From Zygnema cylindricum (taxonomy: Eukaryota; Streptophyta; Zygnematophyceae; Zygnematales; Zygnemataceae): a stretch of 62,000 bases of DNA. Of this stretch, positions 22,481 through 34,004 are shown piece by piece. The notes beneath the pieces are model-generated. The model was not told the DNA's origin. It saw nothing but the letters and a program-made list of their open reading frames with translations, and made no database searches. Position 1 is the stretch's first letter. Every line of letters begins with the position of its first letter. Location of the stretch: assembly GCA_037447655.1 (NCBI GenBank), contig JBBHKE010002614.1:146786-208785 (forward strand), in the 5' to 3' direction. The position numbers were made by a program, and so were the translations under genes.

Positions 22481-23219
22481 AGCGTGCGAATAAGGGCGAG
22501 GCAAAAGACAAATAATACAAAACAAGGGGTGTTTCAAAGCAATGCACGCTATGTATTGTATCGTAGTGTATCCATTCATATTTGATACAATGCATAACAC
22601 TAGTAATAATTGTATGTACGATGCCGATGTCCGGAATTTGAACCCTTGAATCTAAATCAACATGAATAATATTAGTTGTTTTTTTCTTGACGCTCATTCT
22701 TTAAGCGGTGCAAAATCAACCAAGTCTTTGGTAACTGAATCATAACTAAAATCAAGTAAATCCAAGTGCTAATAATCTATTCACTTTATTCATGACTCAT
22801 GGTGTATTGTTGCTCGTGGAAGTGACTTTTGCATCATGATTTGTATGACCATCCTATAAATAGTTTTCTAGATGTAAAAATGGATAAAATTTGGTGTGAT
22901 TTTTGTTAACTATTAACAACAAAGCCTTATCTACCTGATTTTTTGTTCAATGTGATGTTTGGTCTACGCTATGACGAGCATATGTGATTTGGTGCTTTTT
23001 GTGCTAAGTGTTTGATTTCTTACATTTCTTGAGGCCTCGTTAGCCGGGTCCATCGTTAATAAGTCTGCCTATATTTTTGTCGAAACATTGATTCTTTAAG
23101 GGGTCCAAGTTCGTCCATGTCATTCAAAACCACATCATAGTAATAATGAGAGCAAAACGCGACGGTAAGACCATCAAAGTACAAAACATGATTTGTAACT
23201 AAAATCGTTGAAGCATAGA
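22481..23219. other. AT-rich spacer, nothing recognised
   Basis: Only short open frames without family or splice support. Confidence 0.4.
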
Positions 23220-23227
23220 CAGTCCTC

Positions 23228-23685
23228 CAGAGGTCGCAAAAGTCAAAATTTTAGATACCCGAAACCATTTTTTTTTCAAAATTTGAACACCCGATACGTG
23301 ACCGGGCTTTGTCACGCTCCTAAATTGTTACCCGTTACCCGATACGCGTTTAGGAAAACAAAAGTTAAGCGAAACTCGATTTCTCATGACTACCCAAACC
23401 CGCCCGTACTCGAATATGTACAAAATTAACGGTACATCTCCCTCATACCTTCCACGATACCGAGAGTACAAAGTACAATAATGTTGTAGAGTATGGACTG
23501 TACAAAACCTTCAATTTTGTTCGTTTTTTGCTTATCTGAACGTACCCGATTTTTTTTTTTTTTTGTAAATCACCTGCCTGAATCCGGCCCGCCCCCAAAA
23601 TTTGTCACCCGAATCCTTTCCGGATCCGATGCGGGCGGTTGGGTAACGGTCGGGTACGGATTCGGGTACCTGATTGCGACCTTTG
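23228..23685. mobile_element. hAT-type MITE family B, copy B2
   Basis: A 458-bp element with ends CAGAGGTCGCAAAA and the inverted CAAAGGTCGCAATC, flanked by perfect 8-bp duplications CAGTCCTC (23220-23227 and 23686-23693). The 8-bp duplication places it in the hAT group. It is noncoding. Confidence 0.85.
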
Positions 23686-23925
23686 CAGTCCTCGCAATGG
23701 CCAATAAAATTGCATGTCGTTATCAGTCGTCATTAGCGTTTTTTTTATTGTTGTGTATCGGTGAGTTTCCTATTAGCAATAAGTTTGATAACCGATATAT
23801 CGGTTATCGTTATTGGTAAGGGGACCGATACATTTCGTTATGTCGTAATCGGTAATAATGCCGATAAATGACCGATATATCGGCACTTAAAATCGGTAAC
23901 CACCAATAACCGTTGTATCCTGGGG

Positions 23926-24131
23926 CAGAGGTCGCAAAAGTCAAAATTTTACATAACCGAAACCGACAGTTTTTTTTTTCAAAATCTGAGTAACCGACGC
24001 CCGACCGGGTTATGTCACGCTCCAAAATTGTTAACCGTTAACCAACAGGCGTTTACGAAAATAAAAGTTAACCGAAACTTGATTTTTTGCGACTAACCGT
24101 ACTCGCCCGTAGCCAAAGAAGTACAAAATTA
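23926..24131. mobile_element. hAT-type MITE family B, copy B4 (truncated)
   Basis: Begins CAGAGGTCGCAAAAGTC and matches B1/B2 up to GTACAAAATTA, where it stops, at the same point where B3 departs. Upstream (23775-23910) is a palindromic block with CCGATATATCGG cores. Confidence 0.6.
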
Positions 24132-24166
24132 CAACGCTCGTTGTTATTAGCGTTAAGCATTTATTA

Positions 24167-24453
24167 CACCGCGGATCGTAATTATCGTAAATAAATAACT
24201 AATGTTAAGCGTGCGCGTCTGATTTAATTCATTTTTTGTAAATTTTTACTTGAAAAGGTACATTATGTACGGTCTGACATCGACCGTACATCACACTATT
24301 TAGATTTTATTGTACTTTCGTTCTTTACGCTATTTTGAACTGTACCTTAACTAACGTAAAGGAAAAATTAAAATCATGAATACTATTAAAAAAAATATCC
24401 AGAATTTCACGAAGCCAAATTAGAGTTATATACTCTAATAACGATTCGCAGTG
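24167..24453. mobile_element. MITE family A, copy A8
   Basis: A 287-bp TA-flanked element with diverged inverted ends (CACCGCGGATCGTAATTA and CACTGCGAATCGTTATTAG). Confidence 0.6.
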
Positions 24454-24955
24454 TACCGACACACAACAATAGTTTTTTTGCAATGATTCGGCAGCGATTT
24501 TCTTTGGATAAAAATAAATAAATAAAAAAAACGAAAAATAAGTACATCGTAAAGATAAAACGTATCGAATTAAGAACACAAGAGGTACAGATTGTTAAAA
24601 AAACGACAAAACACATAAAAATACTATATTTTATTTATTTTTTTATATTATATCTTATTATATAATCTAGAAAGATTGGGCTCCGTATTCTCTTTGTTGA
24701 TCCGAGTCACGTCTCTTCTTTCTATTTCTTTTATTTTTCCTTTCTTAGTTTTTTTCTTGATTTTTTCAAATTTTTCTTTAATTTTTTCGTTTTTTCTTCA
24801 TATTTTCTTCCTTTCTTCATTTATTCCCTTGATGATATCTGTAATTATTTCTTTATTTATTTAAATTTTAATTTCTTTATTTATGTATTTCTTTTATTTA
24901 TTCTTTATTTCTATTATTTATTCTTTTTTTAGACTTTTTTTTATTGTCTTGATAG
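24454..24955. other. T-rich spacer, no gene seen
   Basis: Very AT-rich, with only short Phe/Ile/Ser-rich frames. Confidence 0.4.
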
Positions 24956-24969
24956 ACATCGTCGTGGAG

Positions 24970-25385
24970 GCTAGAGGGGAAAGAGGGAGGAGGGAGAGGG
25001 TGAGGAGAGAGGGAGAGAGTGGAGAGTGGAAAGGGGGGAGGAGGAGGAGAGAGAGAGAGAGAGAGGGAGGGAGGGAGGGAGAGCGGAAAGAGGGGAGAGT
25101 GGAGGGGATGGTCAGATATCCGGACCGATAACGCTGGGCCGACTCAGATGGATGTCAGGGAGCCGCAGGGAGGAGGAATAATGGAGCAGGGAGGGGAGAT
25201 AAGGGGGAAGGGTGAAGGGAGAAGTGTCTGTGGGGGTAGGAGGGGAGGCAAGGAGGGGAGATAAGGGGGTGGGGGTAGGAGGGGAGGCAGGGAGGGGAGA
25301 TAAGGGGGAAGGGTGAAGGGAGAAGTGTCTGTGGGGGTAGGAGGGGAGGCATGTGGGGGTAGGAGGGGAGGCAGGCAGTGCAAGC
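24970..25385. repeat. Purine tract and G-rich minisatellite
   Basis: 24970-25105 is a GA-rich tract. At 25187-25385 a G-rich unit (GGGAGATAAGGGGGAAGG, then GTCTGTGGGGGTAGGAGG) repeats about every 100 bp with shorter sub-repeats. Multiple runs of four or five G could form quadruplexes. Confidence 0.7.
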
Positions 25386-25534
25386 GACCCCTGATGCCAA
25401 GAGCATGGCAAGAGGCAAGAGCAAGGCAAGAGGCCTAGAGGGGGGAGGAGCGGAGGGAAGGGGCATTCGCTTAAGTCTTATAGCACATTCATTGTAAGAT
25501 GGTAGCGCTCAGTTTGACCTCGAACTGAGCTGGC

Positions 25535-25708
25535 TTTCATGTACTACGATATGCGTATTACCTTTCTTTCACTTGTTGGCTGGCTTTCGTGTACTACGAT
25601 ATGCGTATTACCTTTCTTTCACTTGTTGGCTGGCTTTTGTGTACTATGATATGCGTATTACCTTTCTTTCACTTGTTGGCTGGCTTTCGTGTGCTACAAT
25701 ATGCGTAT
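25535..25708. repeat. 50-bp minisatellite, left part
   Basis: About 3.5 copies of a 50-bp unit containing ATTACCTTTCTTTCACTTGT and GTGTACTACGATATGCGT. The array is split by the solo LTR at 25709 and resumes at 26824. Confidence 0.9.
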
Positions 25709-26823
25709 TGTAGATATTAATGGTTATTTTTAGTATTTTCTAGGTCTAGAATTAAAATGCAGAAAAAAGCCGAGGCAGTCTGCCTCTAACTCCTCTCTTC
25801 ATCTATCTCCCACACTTGTCGTAGTCACTGAAGATTGAAGAGGGAGATAGAGCCATGGCTCCATGGAAGGAGATAGAGCCATGGGTGCCTTCGCTATCCA
25901 GTGGATAGCGAGACAGGCAGATGTTTTAGTAGATTTACTCAAAGGGTACTTTACAGACCCAGGATTTGATCCTGGTACCTACTGTCTGTCAAGCTAGCCG
26001 GTAGAGGTTAGCTTTATCCTAAACGTCTGCTAGCCGGTAGAGGTTAGCTTTATCCTAAAAGTCTTGGATCGGTGCTGAGACGTATATGGTTGACAAATAT
26101 ATAAACTGTTAAGCGTGAAATTATTCATTTAACGAAAACTAAAGACGTCGTGCATGGATACAGTTTTATAAAGTACGGAGTACGGTACAGTTCCGAAACG
26201 GATACCGCGCATTTTGTTTCGACAACGAAACAAATATCGCGCAAGGATTTATGACGGCTACGATTGAAACCCAGTTTTGATCGGACGACCGTGAAGGATG
26301 CTGAGATCGCGGAATAGGATTTTGGCGGTTTTCGATCACCGCCATATCAATTGACACGTGGCACAACTATATTGGAATATGACATCTCCGGGGATTACAG
26401 GAACGAATCCAGATATGACATATGTCAATTGGTTGGCCATGTCGTACATTGGCCGTACAGAAAGTACACCGGCACCTGTACCTTTCTCTACGACACAATA
26501 TTTTGATTGGTGCTGTACTTTAGTAGATAGAGTTTTAGAGAGAGATAAGACTTAGGAAAATTTGGTAGATAAGACCCTCTCTGCTAGAGAGCTTTTGTAC
26601 AAAAGGTCAACTTTGACCCTCCATAACTTACTGAGGAGCAAATTTAGAGATTCTTTTTGCTATCGACTCAAGGGAGTCTTGCCTTCACAAGGGTGAAGGT
26701 GGTCAGAGTTTTTGTCTGTCAAGGTGGCAGTTATTCTTGCTGAAACACAAAGGGTTTAGGGTTATCCTAGAGGCTTTGTGTGAGCTGCCTACTATAAGGA
26801 CCTATAGAGGTCTCAGAGTTGCA
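25709..26823 (+). mobile_element. Solo LTR of the tRNA-like-bearing Copia family
   Basis: A 1115-bp unit beginning TGTAGATATTAATGG and ending GAGTTGCA, flanked by perfect 5-bp duplications CGTAT (25704-25708 and 26824-26828). Shared segments (TATTTTCTAGGTCT near the start, CTTGTCGTAGTCACTGA, GTACAGAAAGTACACCGG) match the solo LTR at 35629 and the LTRs at 52.6-61.9 kb. There is no internal domain, so it probably formed by LTR-LTR recombination. Confidence 0.85.
25950..26064 (-). other. tRNA-like module inside the solo LTR
   Basis: On the minus strand, antisense to the LTR, a box-A-like segment (TAGGATAAAGCTAACC) precedes a T-arm CCAGG-ATCAAAT-CCTGG with a perfect 5-bp stem and 7-nt loop. The T-arm is enclosed by GACAGAC...GTCTGT. 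The box-A part is tandemly duplicated (36-bp unit, 25993-26028 and 26029-26064). Confidence 0.55.
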
Positions 26824-27055
26824 CGTATTACCTTTCTTTCACTTGTTGGCTTGCTTTCGTGTACTACGATAAGCGTATTACCTTTCTTTCACTCGTTAGC
26901 TGACTTTCGTGTACTACGATATGCGTATTACCTTTCTTTCACTTGTTGGCTGGCTTTCGTGTACTACGATATTCGTATTATCTTTCTTTCACTTGTTGGC
27001 TGGCTTTCGTGGACTACGATATGGGTATTACCTTTCTTTCACTTGTTGGTGACAA
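26824..27055. repeat. 50-bp minisatellite, right part
   Basis: About 4.5 further copies of the same 50-bp unit continue directly after the target duplication of the solo LTR. Confidence 0.9.
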
Positions 27056-28524
27056 AAGTGGCCAAAAAAGCTTAGATGTCCTATTCGTACGGATTAGGAC
27101 TTTTTTTCTGAAAACTACATAGTATTCGTGACTTCTATATTTTTTGTAAAATTTGTTTAGTTTTCCCTATACGAACATATACGAAAACGTACGGAAAGCA
27201 TAATCATAGAAAATCCTTAAAAAATCTTAAAATGTACGGAAATTAACATAAATGTACGGTGGTGTATGAAAAGTGTATTCTACAAAGCCCAATGGTACGC
27301 CAAATCCTCGGTAGCCGTACTGAAATATAAAGGAAAATACGAGAATGTACCTTAGAAAGTAGAAACCCTAAAATCCCCCTTTTAATTACCCTATATGTAC
27401 AAAAATGTACGACCACTGTACGTAAGTGTACGAAAAGTGTAGCGCAACTATGCTAAAAAATGCGGGAATGTACAAGAATGTACCCTACAAACCCTAAAAT
27501 ATATAACCCAAAAAGGTACGGAAAATACGGACGATGTATGTACATGTATGAAAAGTGTGGGACTAGACTCAAACATACGGAATCTAAGGAAGTGTACTCT
27601 AAAGCCCTAAAAATCCTTTAAATAACTCTAAAAGGTGTGAAAATATACGAACATTGTCAGGAAATGTACGAAAATGTACTGGTACATTGTCATGTACGCA
27701 TTTTATAACATTTTTTATGTACTGGTACATTGTCATGTACGCATTTTATAACATTTTTTTCATCGTTAAATGCGTATCGTGCGTAGTATTTGCGCGTTTG
27801 TTTCGTGCTTATTATGCGCACGAGACAACTATGCAAAAAAACATTAACATTAAAAGCGATACACGATGTAGTTGTTTATGATTTAATATTGTACGATCGT
27901 ACTAGGTGTTGTGCTTCGTATGTTTCGATCTTATGATGTAAATTTATAAGGTCTTTGCGACAGATTGGAAAACATTACCATTGGCCCAGCCTGTCAAAAC
28001 CAAAAATGGCGATATTTGAAATTTAACTGTTGAAAACATTGAACTGCCAGTGGCGAAAATCTTAAAGAGTCGAATTAAAACATTAATACTAATGTGTTAA
28101 CGGGAAAGAATTGTGTTTGGAGTTCGATGTTTTTCTTTTTCACCTCTTCAATGTGCTTCTCCAACTTTGCTATTTTTATGATTTGAACGTCGAAAAATCT
28201 CAAGCTCAACAAAACCATCCAATAGGACACTCCATTATTTTGAACACGAGAAAAGTTGAGGATAAAGACATGATCAAGCAAAACAAATTTGTAAAAACAA
28301 ATTCTTGCCTTGCTAAATATACCATTACAAATTATAGGTCTTTCTTACATATCCTCTCGGTCTAATTGAAAATGAATTGACTTTTCAATCGCATGGAAAA
28401 CAAGGTGTCGTATGCATACGAGACACCTTAACTCTCACAAGTGTGACTGATTTGGCTCCACGAACACACTTAATTTCATTTATTGGGTGACGTCACGTTA
28501 GACGCTATTATTCTAGTTTAAAAG
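27056..28524. other. AT-rich spacer with TGTACG motifs and a 43-bp duplication
   Basis: No gene is recognised. TGTACG/CGTACA motifs are frequent at 27180-27680. A perfect 43-bp tandem duplication lies at 27674-27759. A short Lys/Glu-rich coiled-coil-like frame on the minus strand (28090-28180, EKHIEEVKKKN) has no other support. Confidence 0.45.
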
Positions 28525-28646
28525 AAGACATTAAACCTTCGTTAAAAATTTGCGTTCCACTTCTCCTTTTAGGTACATTGGAAACAAGACATTAAACCTT
28601 CGTTAAAAATTTGCGTTCCACTTCTCCTTTTAGGTACATTGGAAAC
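28525..28646. repeat. 61-bp perfect tandem duplication
   Basis: Two identical copies beginning AAGACATTAAACCTTCG. Confidence 0.9.
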
Positions 28647-28676
28647 ATTACACCTGACCGCCGAGCTTTAGGTTAA

Positions 28677-28679
<3 letters not shown>

Positions 28680-28745
<66 letters not shown>
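28680..28745. repeat. (AT)n microsatellite
   Basis: About 33 uninterrupted dinucleotides directly abutting the foldback element. Confidence 0.95.
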
Positions 28746-28748
<3 letters not shown>

Positions 28749-28880
28749 AGAGTGCTTGAACACATGTAGAGCCAAATTTTGTTACTATTTATGAAAATCG
28801 TTACAGACTCTTAGAGTCTGTAACGATTTCATAAATAGTAACAAAAATTGGCGCCACATGTGTTCAAACGACACTCTCGC
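28746..28880. mobile_element. Foldback element (long hairpin)
   Basis: A near-perfect palindrome: arms of about 65 bp starting GCGAGAGTG(C/T) and meeting at GACTCTTAGAGTC (about 28807-28819). Only a few mismatches and one-base offsets separate the arms. There is no coding capacity and no clear target duplication, partly because the left flank is the AT array. Confidence 0.7.
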
Positions 28881-29540
28881 ATTTCACTTTTTTTACAAAG
28901 GTTCTCGAAAGATCACCAATTCAATTGTTTTTTCTCGATCTAGCGCACATTTTGGAAGAAAATTATCTCGTGTAATTATCGCAGAAAAAGCGGTTTGGGG
29001 ACCCCAAAATTTGGTACGCAAACGAACACATTAATTAGTGTGAATGTCATTGAATTCATTGGATGATTCAATGCCTACAAATTTTTGAGTAAGTTTTTTT
29101 TTTCACGATTTGAGGCGATGACGAAAGTGCGTATATCCAAAACCGCAAAAAAATGGTCACATAATTCAATATTTTCTAAAATTTTGATTTCAACTTTTCT
29201 TCTCCAGAAGGAAAAATGTGAAAAAGAAATTGATGTCTTCGACTTCTCTAACTCACAATTTTTGCGGTATTCAAGGAGTTAACGGATTATAATTTTAGGG
29301 TAAACTAATTGTATAGAATAGCAAATGTTTATGAGTACTTCTTAGGGAATCATAATCCTCCCCTCAATTTTCTTCTCTCTCTCTCTCTCCCTCTCAATTC
29401 CCCCCCTTTTATCTTTCCTGTCCCCTTATTAATTTTTGTGGACATGCAATGTTTCTTGTGAAAATTGTAGACTTCTATTTACATTGTCTAACCTGTCGCT
29501 AATTTTGGAAATTTTACGCCGTGGCTTTTTGATGTCGTTT
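28881..29540. other. AT-rich spacer, nothing recognised
   Basis: Short open frames only. A small CT-rich patch occurs at 29370-29400. Confidence 0.4.
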
Positions 29541-29559
29541 TTTTGACGTTTCTCTCTCG

Positions 29560-30395
29560 AGAAAGAGGGAGAGAGAGGAAGAGGGAGAGGGAGAGGAAGA
29601 GGGAGAGTGAGAGGGAACGAGAGGGAGAGGGAGAGGGAAAGAGAGCCCCCCATGTGCCCCCCCATACGTGGCGCTCATGGCACACGAGGGGGGATGGGAG
29701 GGAGGTGGCGCGGGTCATGTGGGCATGCGATCCGCAGGAGGGGGAGGGGGAGGGAAAGGGGGGGGTAGGGGGAGGGGGAGTAGGGGGGGGTAGGGGGGGG
29801 GGTGGGGGGATAGGGGGGGTAGGAAGGGTAAATGGTAGGGGGGGGCAGGGGTGGTAGGGAGGGATGGTATATATGGCGTATGTGGGTGTGCATGGTGCAC
29901 GAATGGGGTGCAACGGATATACGGGGGTAGAGGGAGGGGTAGAGGGAGGGGTAGAGGACTCGATAATCAATCCACGAGTCCTCTCCCTCTCGCCCTCCAT
30001 CTACCTCCACTTTCCTCTCCCTCCTCTCCCTCCCTCTCCCTCTCCCTTTTCCCTCTCCCTCTCCCCCTCCCTCTCCCCCTCTCCCCCTCCCTCTCCCTCT
30101 CCCTCTCCCTCTCCCCTCTCCCTCTCCCTCTCCCCCTCCCCATCCCCCTCCCCCTCCCTCTCCCTCTCCCCCTCCCTTCCCTCTCCCCCTCCCTCTCCCT
30201 CTCCCTCCCCCTCCCTCTCCCTCTCCCCCTCCCTCTCCCCCTCCCCCTCCCTCTCCCCCCTCCCCCTCCCTCTCCCCCTCCCTCTCCCTCTCCCTCTCCC
30301 TACCCCCCTCTCCCTCTCCCCCCTCCCTCTCCCTCTCCCTCTCCCTCCCCCCCTCCCTCTTCCTCTCCCCCTCCCTCTCCCTCTCTCTCTCCCCC
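29560..30395. repeat. Purine-to-pyrimidine switch: G-rich then C-rich tract
   Basis: 29560-29650 is GGGAGA-rich and 29735-29860 is G-rich with many runs of four or more G separated by TA or A. After a short mixed segment, 29985-30395 is CCCTCT/CCCCCT-rich. The two arms are near-complementary in composition. Ser/Pro-rich frames through them are by-products. Confidence 0.8.
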
Positions 30396-30469
30396 TCCCT
30401 TGGGTATTGATCGAAGCGCCTTGTTTTATTTTCCTCTCGTATTGACTATATAAAAACTACCATCGTGTA

Positions 30470-30682
30470 TCGGTATTAGTGTTGATGCTTTTTTTAGCCT
30501 ATTTATAACATCTTCTCTCCGTACACACACGTGTCGGATTTATGATTGGAGACCACCAATCGAAAGGTGAGAACCTTGTCTTTCAATCGGAACCGTCAAA
30601 TTTTCAATCCAACAAGTGTGCACCGAGAAAAATATGTTTTATGAAGCTAAGAAAACATAAACACTATAAGCGATTCACGGTG
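30470..30682. mobile_element. MITE family A, copy A9
   Basis: A 213-bp TA-flanked element. Right end GCGATTCACGGTG is canonical and the left end CCATCGTGTATCGG is diverged. The interior contains an inverted pair around GACCACCAATCGAAAGG, as in A6/A7. Confidence 0.5.
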
Positions 30683-31689
30683 TATTATTCTTCAAGAAAA
30701 TGAAAAATAGTAAGACCTAACTCGAGCAATCTACAATTTCCTCTCTTGTACTATATAATACAGCATATAGTACATAATATGTTATAGTACATAATTATAA
30801 TACAATACTGTAATTTATCTCCTAGTGTTGCGTATCGTGGTGTGTACAAACTACAAAGTCACAATATCGCGTACGATATTTACTATATTGTATTGTTGTT
30901 TGTCCCAATTTTATACAATATATCGTATTTATATATTTTTATATTATATTGTAAGCAATATCATCGTGTGCAAAAGCGTAGAGCAAAGCAATAATAATGC
31001 GATAGAAAGTACAACTTTGGTGGCGTGGACAGTATACGATACTGTACTTTTCTTCGACACCATGATGAGTATGTACGGAATAAAATTACAAAAAACATCA
31101 TAAAGTTTTTGGTAAAAACCTGTCAAAACTCAAAAAAACAAAATCCAGGGTACTGTAATTTTCAACATTATTGTGTTGTCAATTTAACTTCTGACCGACA
31201 AACGTATTTGTTTTACCGTTACACAATACCGACGTTGTGTAAATTGCCATATGCAACTATGTTTTTTGCAATTCCCACGAAAATTATCAGAATGAAATTT
31301 TTACTTTTTTAGATCTTGGCGAAATATGTTTTACGATTATCGAAGCGCTTTTTGTAGCCTATATCCAATGAGAACAACACTCAATCTACAACTTTGATTT
31401 ACAATTTTACAAAATTTTCCCTTTACGAACATCATCTTCATCTTTATGGAATACTAATTTGGCGTATCAATTCAAAACCGCTAATCAAAATCGAATATCT
31501 TTCTGTCTCAAAGGGGCTTTTTCATAAATCTTTTTTTTCATAAAGTTTTTTATTCTACTCTATTTTTCACATAAGCAGTAGAGTCCATAACTACTACCTA
31601 AAACCTTAGCCAACATATTTATCGTCTAACATGGTTAAGGGCATGCATTTTGTTCTATTTTCTAAATAAATAAATATATTATGTTCTAT
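30683..31689. other. AT-rich spacer, no gene seen
   Basis: Short frames only, without family or splice support. Confidence 0.4.
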
Positions 31690-32413
31690 TATATTGTATT
31701 CACTCTCTCAACTCTTCTATTCTCAACTGTTGCATTTTGTTCTTTTGAAAAGGGCATAGTGAGACGATGTGACATGCTACTTTGTTTGAAAACAAAAATT
31801 TCCTTAGCTCTTTATTCTCCACCATTATCTGATTTGAAAGTTAATGTTATTTGCCCTTTTGTGATTTTTGACTCTGTTAATTTCGTCCCTTAAACATAGG
31901 GCAGTACCTCACTCTTGTCCTTTATAAAGTAGAATCTAGTAAATTTGGTGAGTTTGCTCGTGAGACAGTTTAACATATATGTGACATCAGCCATAGAAAA
32001 TGTTTCAGCAGGGTCCCATAAATCATAAATCATAGGGTCACTTCTAGTATTTTTTCCAACTTTTTGGCATTTTTTTTTCAACTCTCGAGCGGGAAGGGAA
32101 GTTTTTGTGGATTTCCCGAGGCACACCCTTCATGATGTCCTACTATGTAGTTTTATTCCTTCAAATACCTTTTTGTCAACTTTTTTTTATATTCTATCAT
32201 AATATGTATGTCATAATCTTTTATACAGGAGAGGCCTTCACAATCACAGTTGCCACTTGGTCGTAAAACTTTACTTCCATTTCGTAAACATGTTTTTTCC
32301 CCCTTTTTACCTATTGTTGCTATCTTGCCTTGCTTGTTGCTTACTTGTTTGATATTTTCTAAAACTACCTCAAATCCTTTTCTTTCCACTAGGGATGTGG
32401 AAAAGAGATGCAT
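31690..32413 (-). pseudogene. Decayed Copia integrase-region relic
   Basis: Read on the minus strand with frameshifts and stops: a pre-integrase-like stretch (GFEVVLENIKQVSNKQGK), then KFTRFYFIKDKSEV, then KSDNGGE, then LTMPFSKEQNATVENRRVE. The last three match the order of the Copia integrase core (F-T-x-x-Y-F-x-K-x-K-S-E; S-D-N-G-G-E; Q-N-x-x-x-E-x-R). Heavily mutated, with no LTRs seen. The interval 32414-33270 holds nothing I can identify. Confidence 0.5.
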
Positions 32414-33284
32414 TTAAAATACTAGAGCAAAGAATAATTTGCTTTGTTAGTTTCACTTCAAAAATTTGTCAGCCACATAGTTGCTTTTTTGCACATTATT
32501 CCTTATCGACGAATTCTCGTGGTAGCCAATTATCACTTATCTTCTTATCTACCAATATGCTCACATACTTATATATGTGGCGAAAGATTATATTTTGTCT
32601 CATCTTATTTTAGGATCTTAGTGTTTGATCATCATTACCTTCTAAAGGCATAAATGGGGTTTCATCATAGTAAAATGTAAATACTTTATTGAATGAATGC
32701 AAAAAATGGGAAAGAAGTGTACTCTATTGTACACCTATCATTGAAATGCAATTAGATAAAGCTAAACGAAAAAAAGAAACTGCAAAAGAAAAATGTTTTA
32801 AGGTTTATGTATCATGTTTTAAGACGATTAAAATCATATTGCAAAATTCGAACACAATATAAACAAACAACAAAAAAGAACAAAAAAAACGTTTCATCAA
32901 CAAAAAAAATAAAATATCTGTCTAAATGATGCTTATAATTGTGAACATGCTTGAATTATCGACATCTTTTTTAATTGTGTTATGTCCTTCAACCCATACG
33001 GGTTACAACAACAATATATATCTTCACCATCACGTTCTTAATTTTACTTCCTCAATAGGTGGAGAGGAAGGAGGAGGGTGGGAATTTTTGAAGGAGGTGA
33101 ATGAGGTGCAAAGGGAGGAGGTACTTATTACTTCAATACTACAAATCCATTGAGAAAAGAAGATTCAATTTCAGTCATGCTGCTTTGCCTTAAAAACAAC
33201 ATTTTGACCTTGTTTGAATTCTAAAAAACCTATCTATAGTGAGCTACCAGTATAACGTACGTGGAGTATAACTAGTGGAAAATT

Positions 33285-33625
33285 ATCGCCCCCCTCCCTC
33301 TCCCTCTCCGCCAAACCCTCCCCCGCCCCCATCCTCTCCCCCCTCCCTCTCCTCCTCCCTCTTCCCCTCCCCTTCCCTCTCCCCTTCCCTCTCACCCTCC
33401 CTCTCACCCTCCCTCTCTCCCCTCCCCTCCCCCTCCCCTCCCCCTCCCTCTCCCCCTCCCCTCTCCTCTTCTCACTTCCCCTCCTTGTCCCCCCCCCCCC
33501 CCCCCCCTCCCCTCTTCTTCTCCTCTCCGCTATTCCAATAGTATCCCCAGCCGTACCCTCCACTTGCCCCTCCTCCCCCCCCCCCCTTTACCCCTTTTCG
33601 CCTCCCCCCTTCGTTACCCCTCCCT
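33285..33625. repeat. C/T-rich tract left of the TRIM
   Basis: CCCTCCCC-type pyrimidine tract with a run of about 20 C near 33490. The TRIM is inserted at its right edge. Confidence 0.75.
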
Positions 33626-33685
33626 TGAGTGTTAAGATTCCTAGAATCGGGGGATAGAATAGACGATCCAACTAAAGGGATTGAT

Positions 33686-33788
33686 GAGCCGACCAGGATT
33701 TGAACCTGGGACCTTTCACTTTAGCTGTGAATGTACTAACCACTATACCACCCGCAGCTAAATGTACTAACTACTGTACCACCAGCTC
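33686..33788 (-). tRNA. tRNA-like sequence in TRIM 3' LTR (D-arm duplicated)
   Basis: Minus strand 33788 to 33686. The same tRNA-like sequence as in the other LTR, with about 31 extra bases from a tandem duplication of the D-arm/box A part (GTGGTACAGTAGTTAGTAC and GTGGTATAGTGGTTAGTAC). The anticodon arm TTCAC-AGCTAAA-GTGAA and the T-arm CCAGG-TTCAAAT-CCTGG are perfect 5-bp stems with 7-nt loops. Acceptor strands GAGCTGG and TCGGCTC still pair. Confidence 0.6.
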
Positions 33789-34004
33789 AGATGTTATGCT
33801 GTTGGGTCCAATTTTATATAGGTTTTAGTGTGGGATTTTACCACAATTCCGGATATCAAGTGCACGTTTCACATACGTCAACACCCCCCCTCCAGAGGTA
33901 GCCAGTCATAAGTGTCCATGTAAACCTACTCCCCTGGCTCCGATACCATGTTAAGATTTCTAGAATCGGGGGATAGAATGGATGATCCCAATAAAGGGAT
34001 TGAT

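Noticed and set aside
25535-27055. CRISPR-like array of 50-bp repeats
   Set aside because: Repeats are contiguous with no spacers and the setting is eukaryotic; it is a minisatellite.
29851-30453. Ser/Pro/Leu-rich frames of about 200 codons
   Set aside because: Products of the CCCTCT tract; two frames are equally open and have the same repetitive composition.
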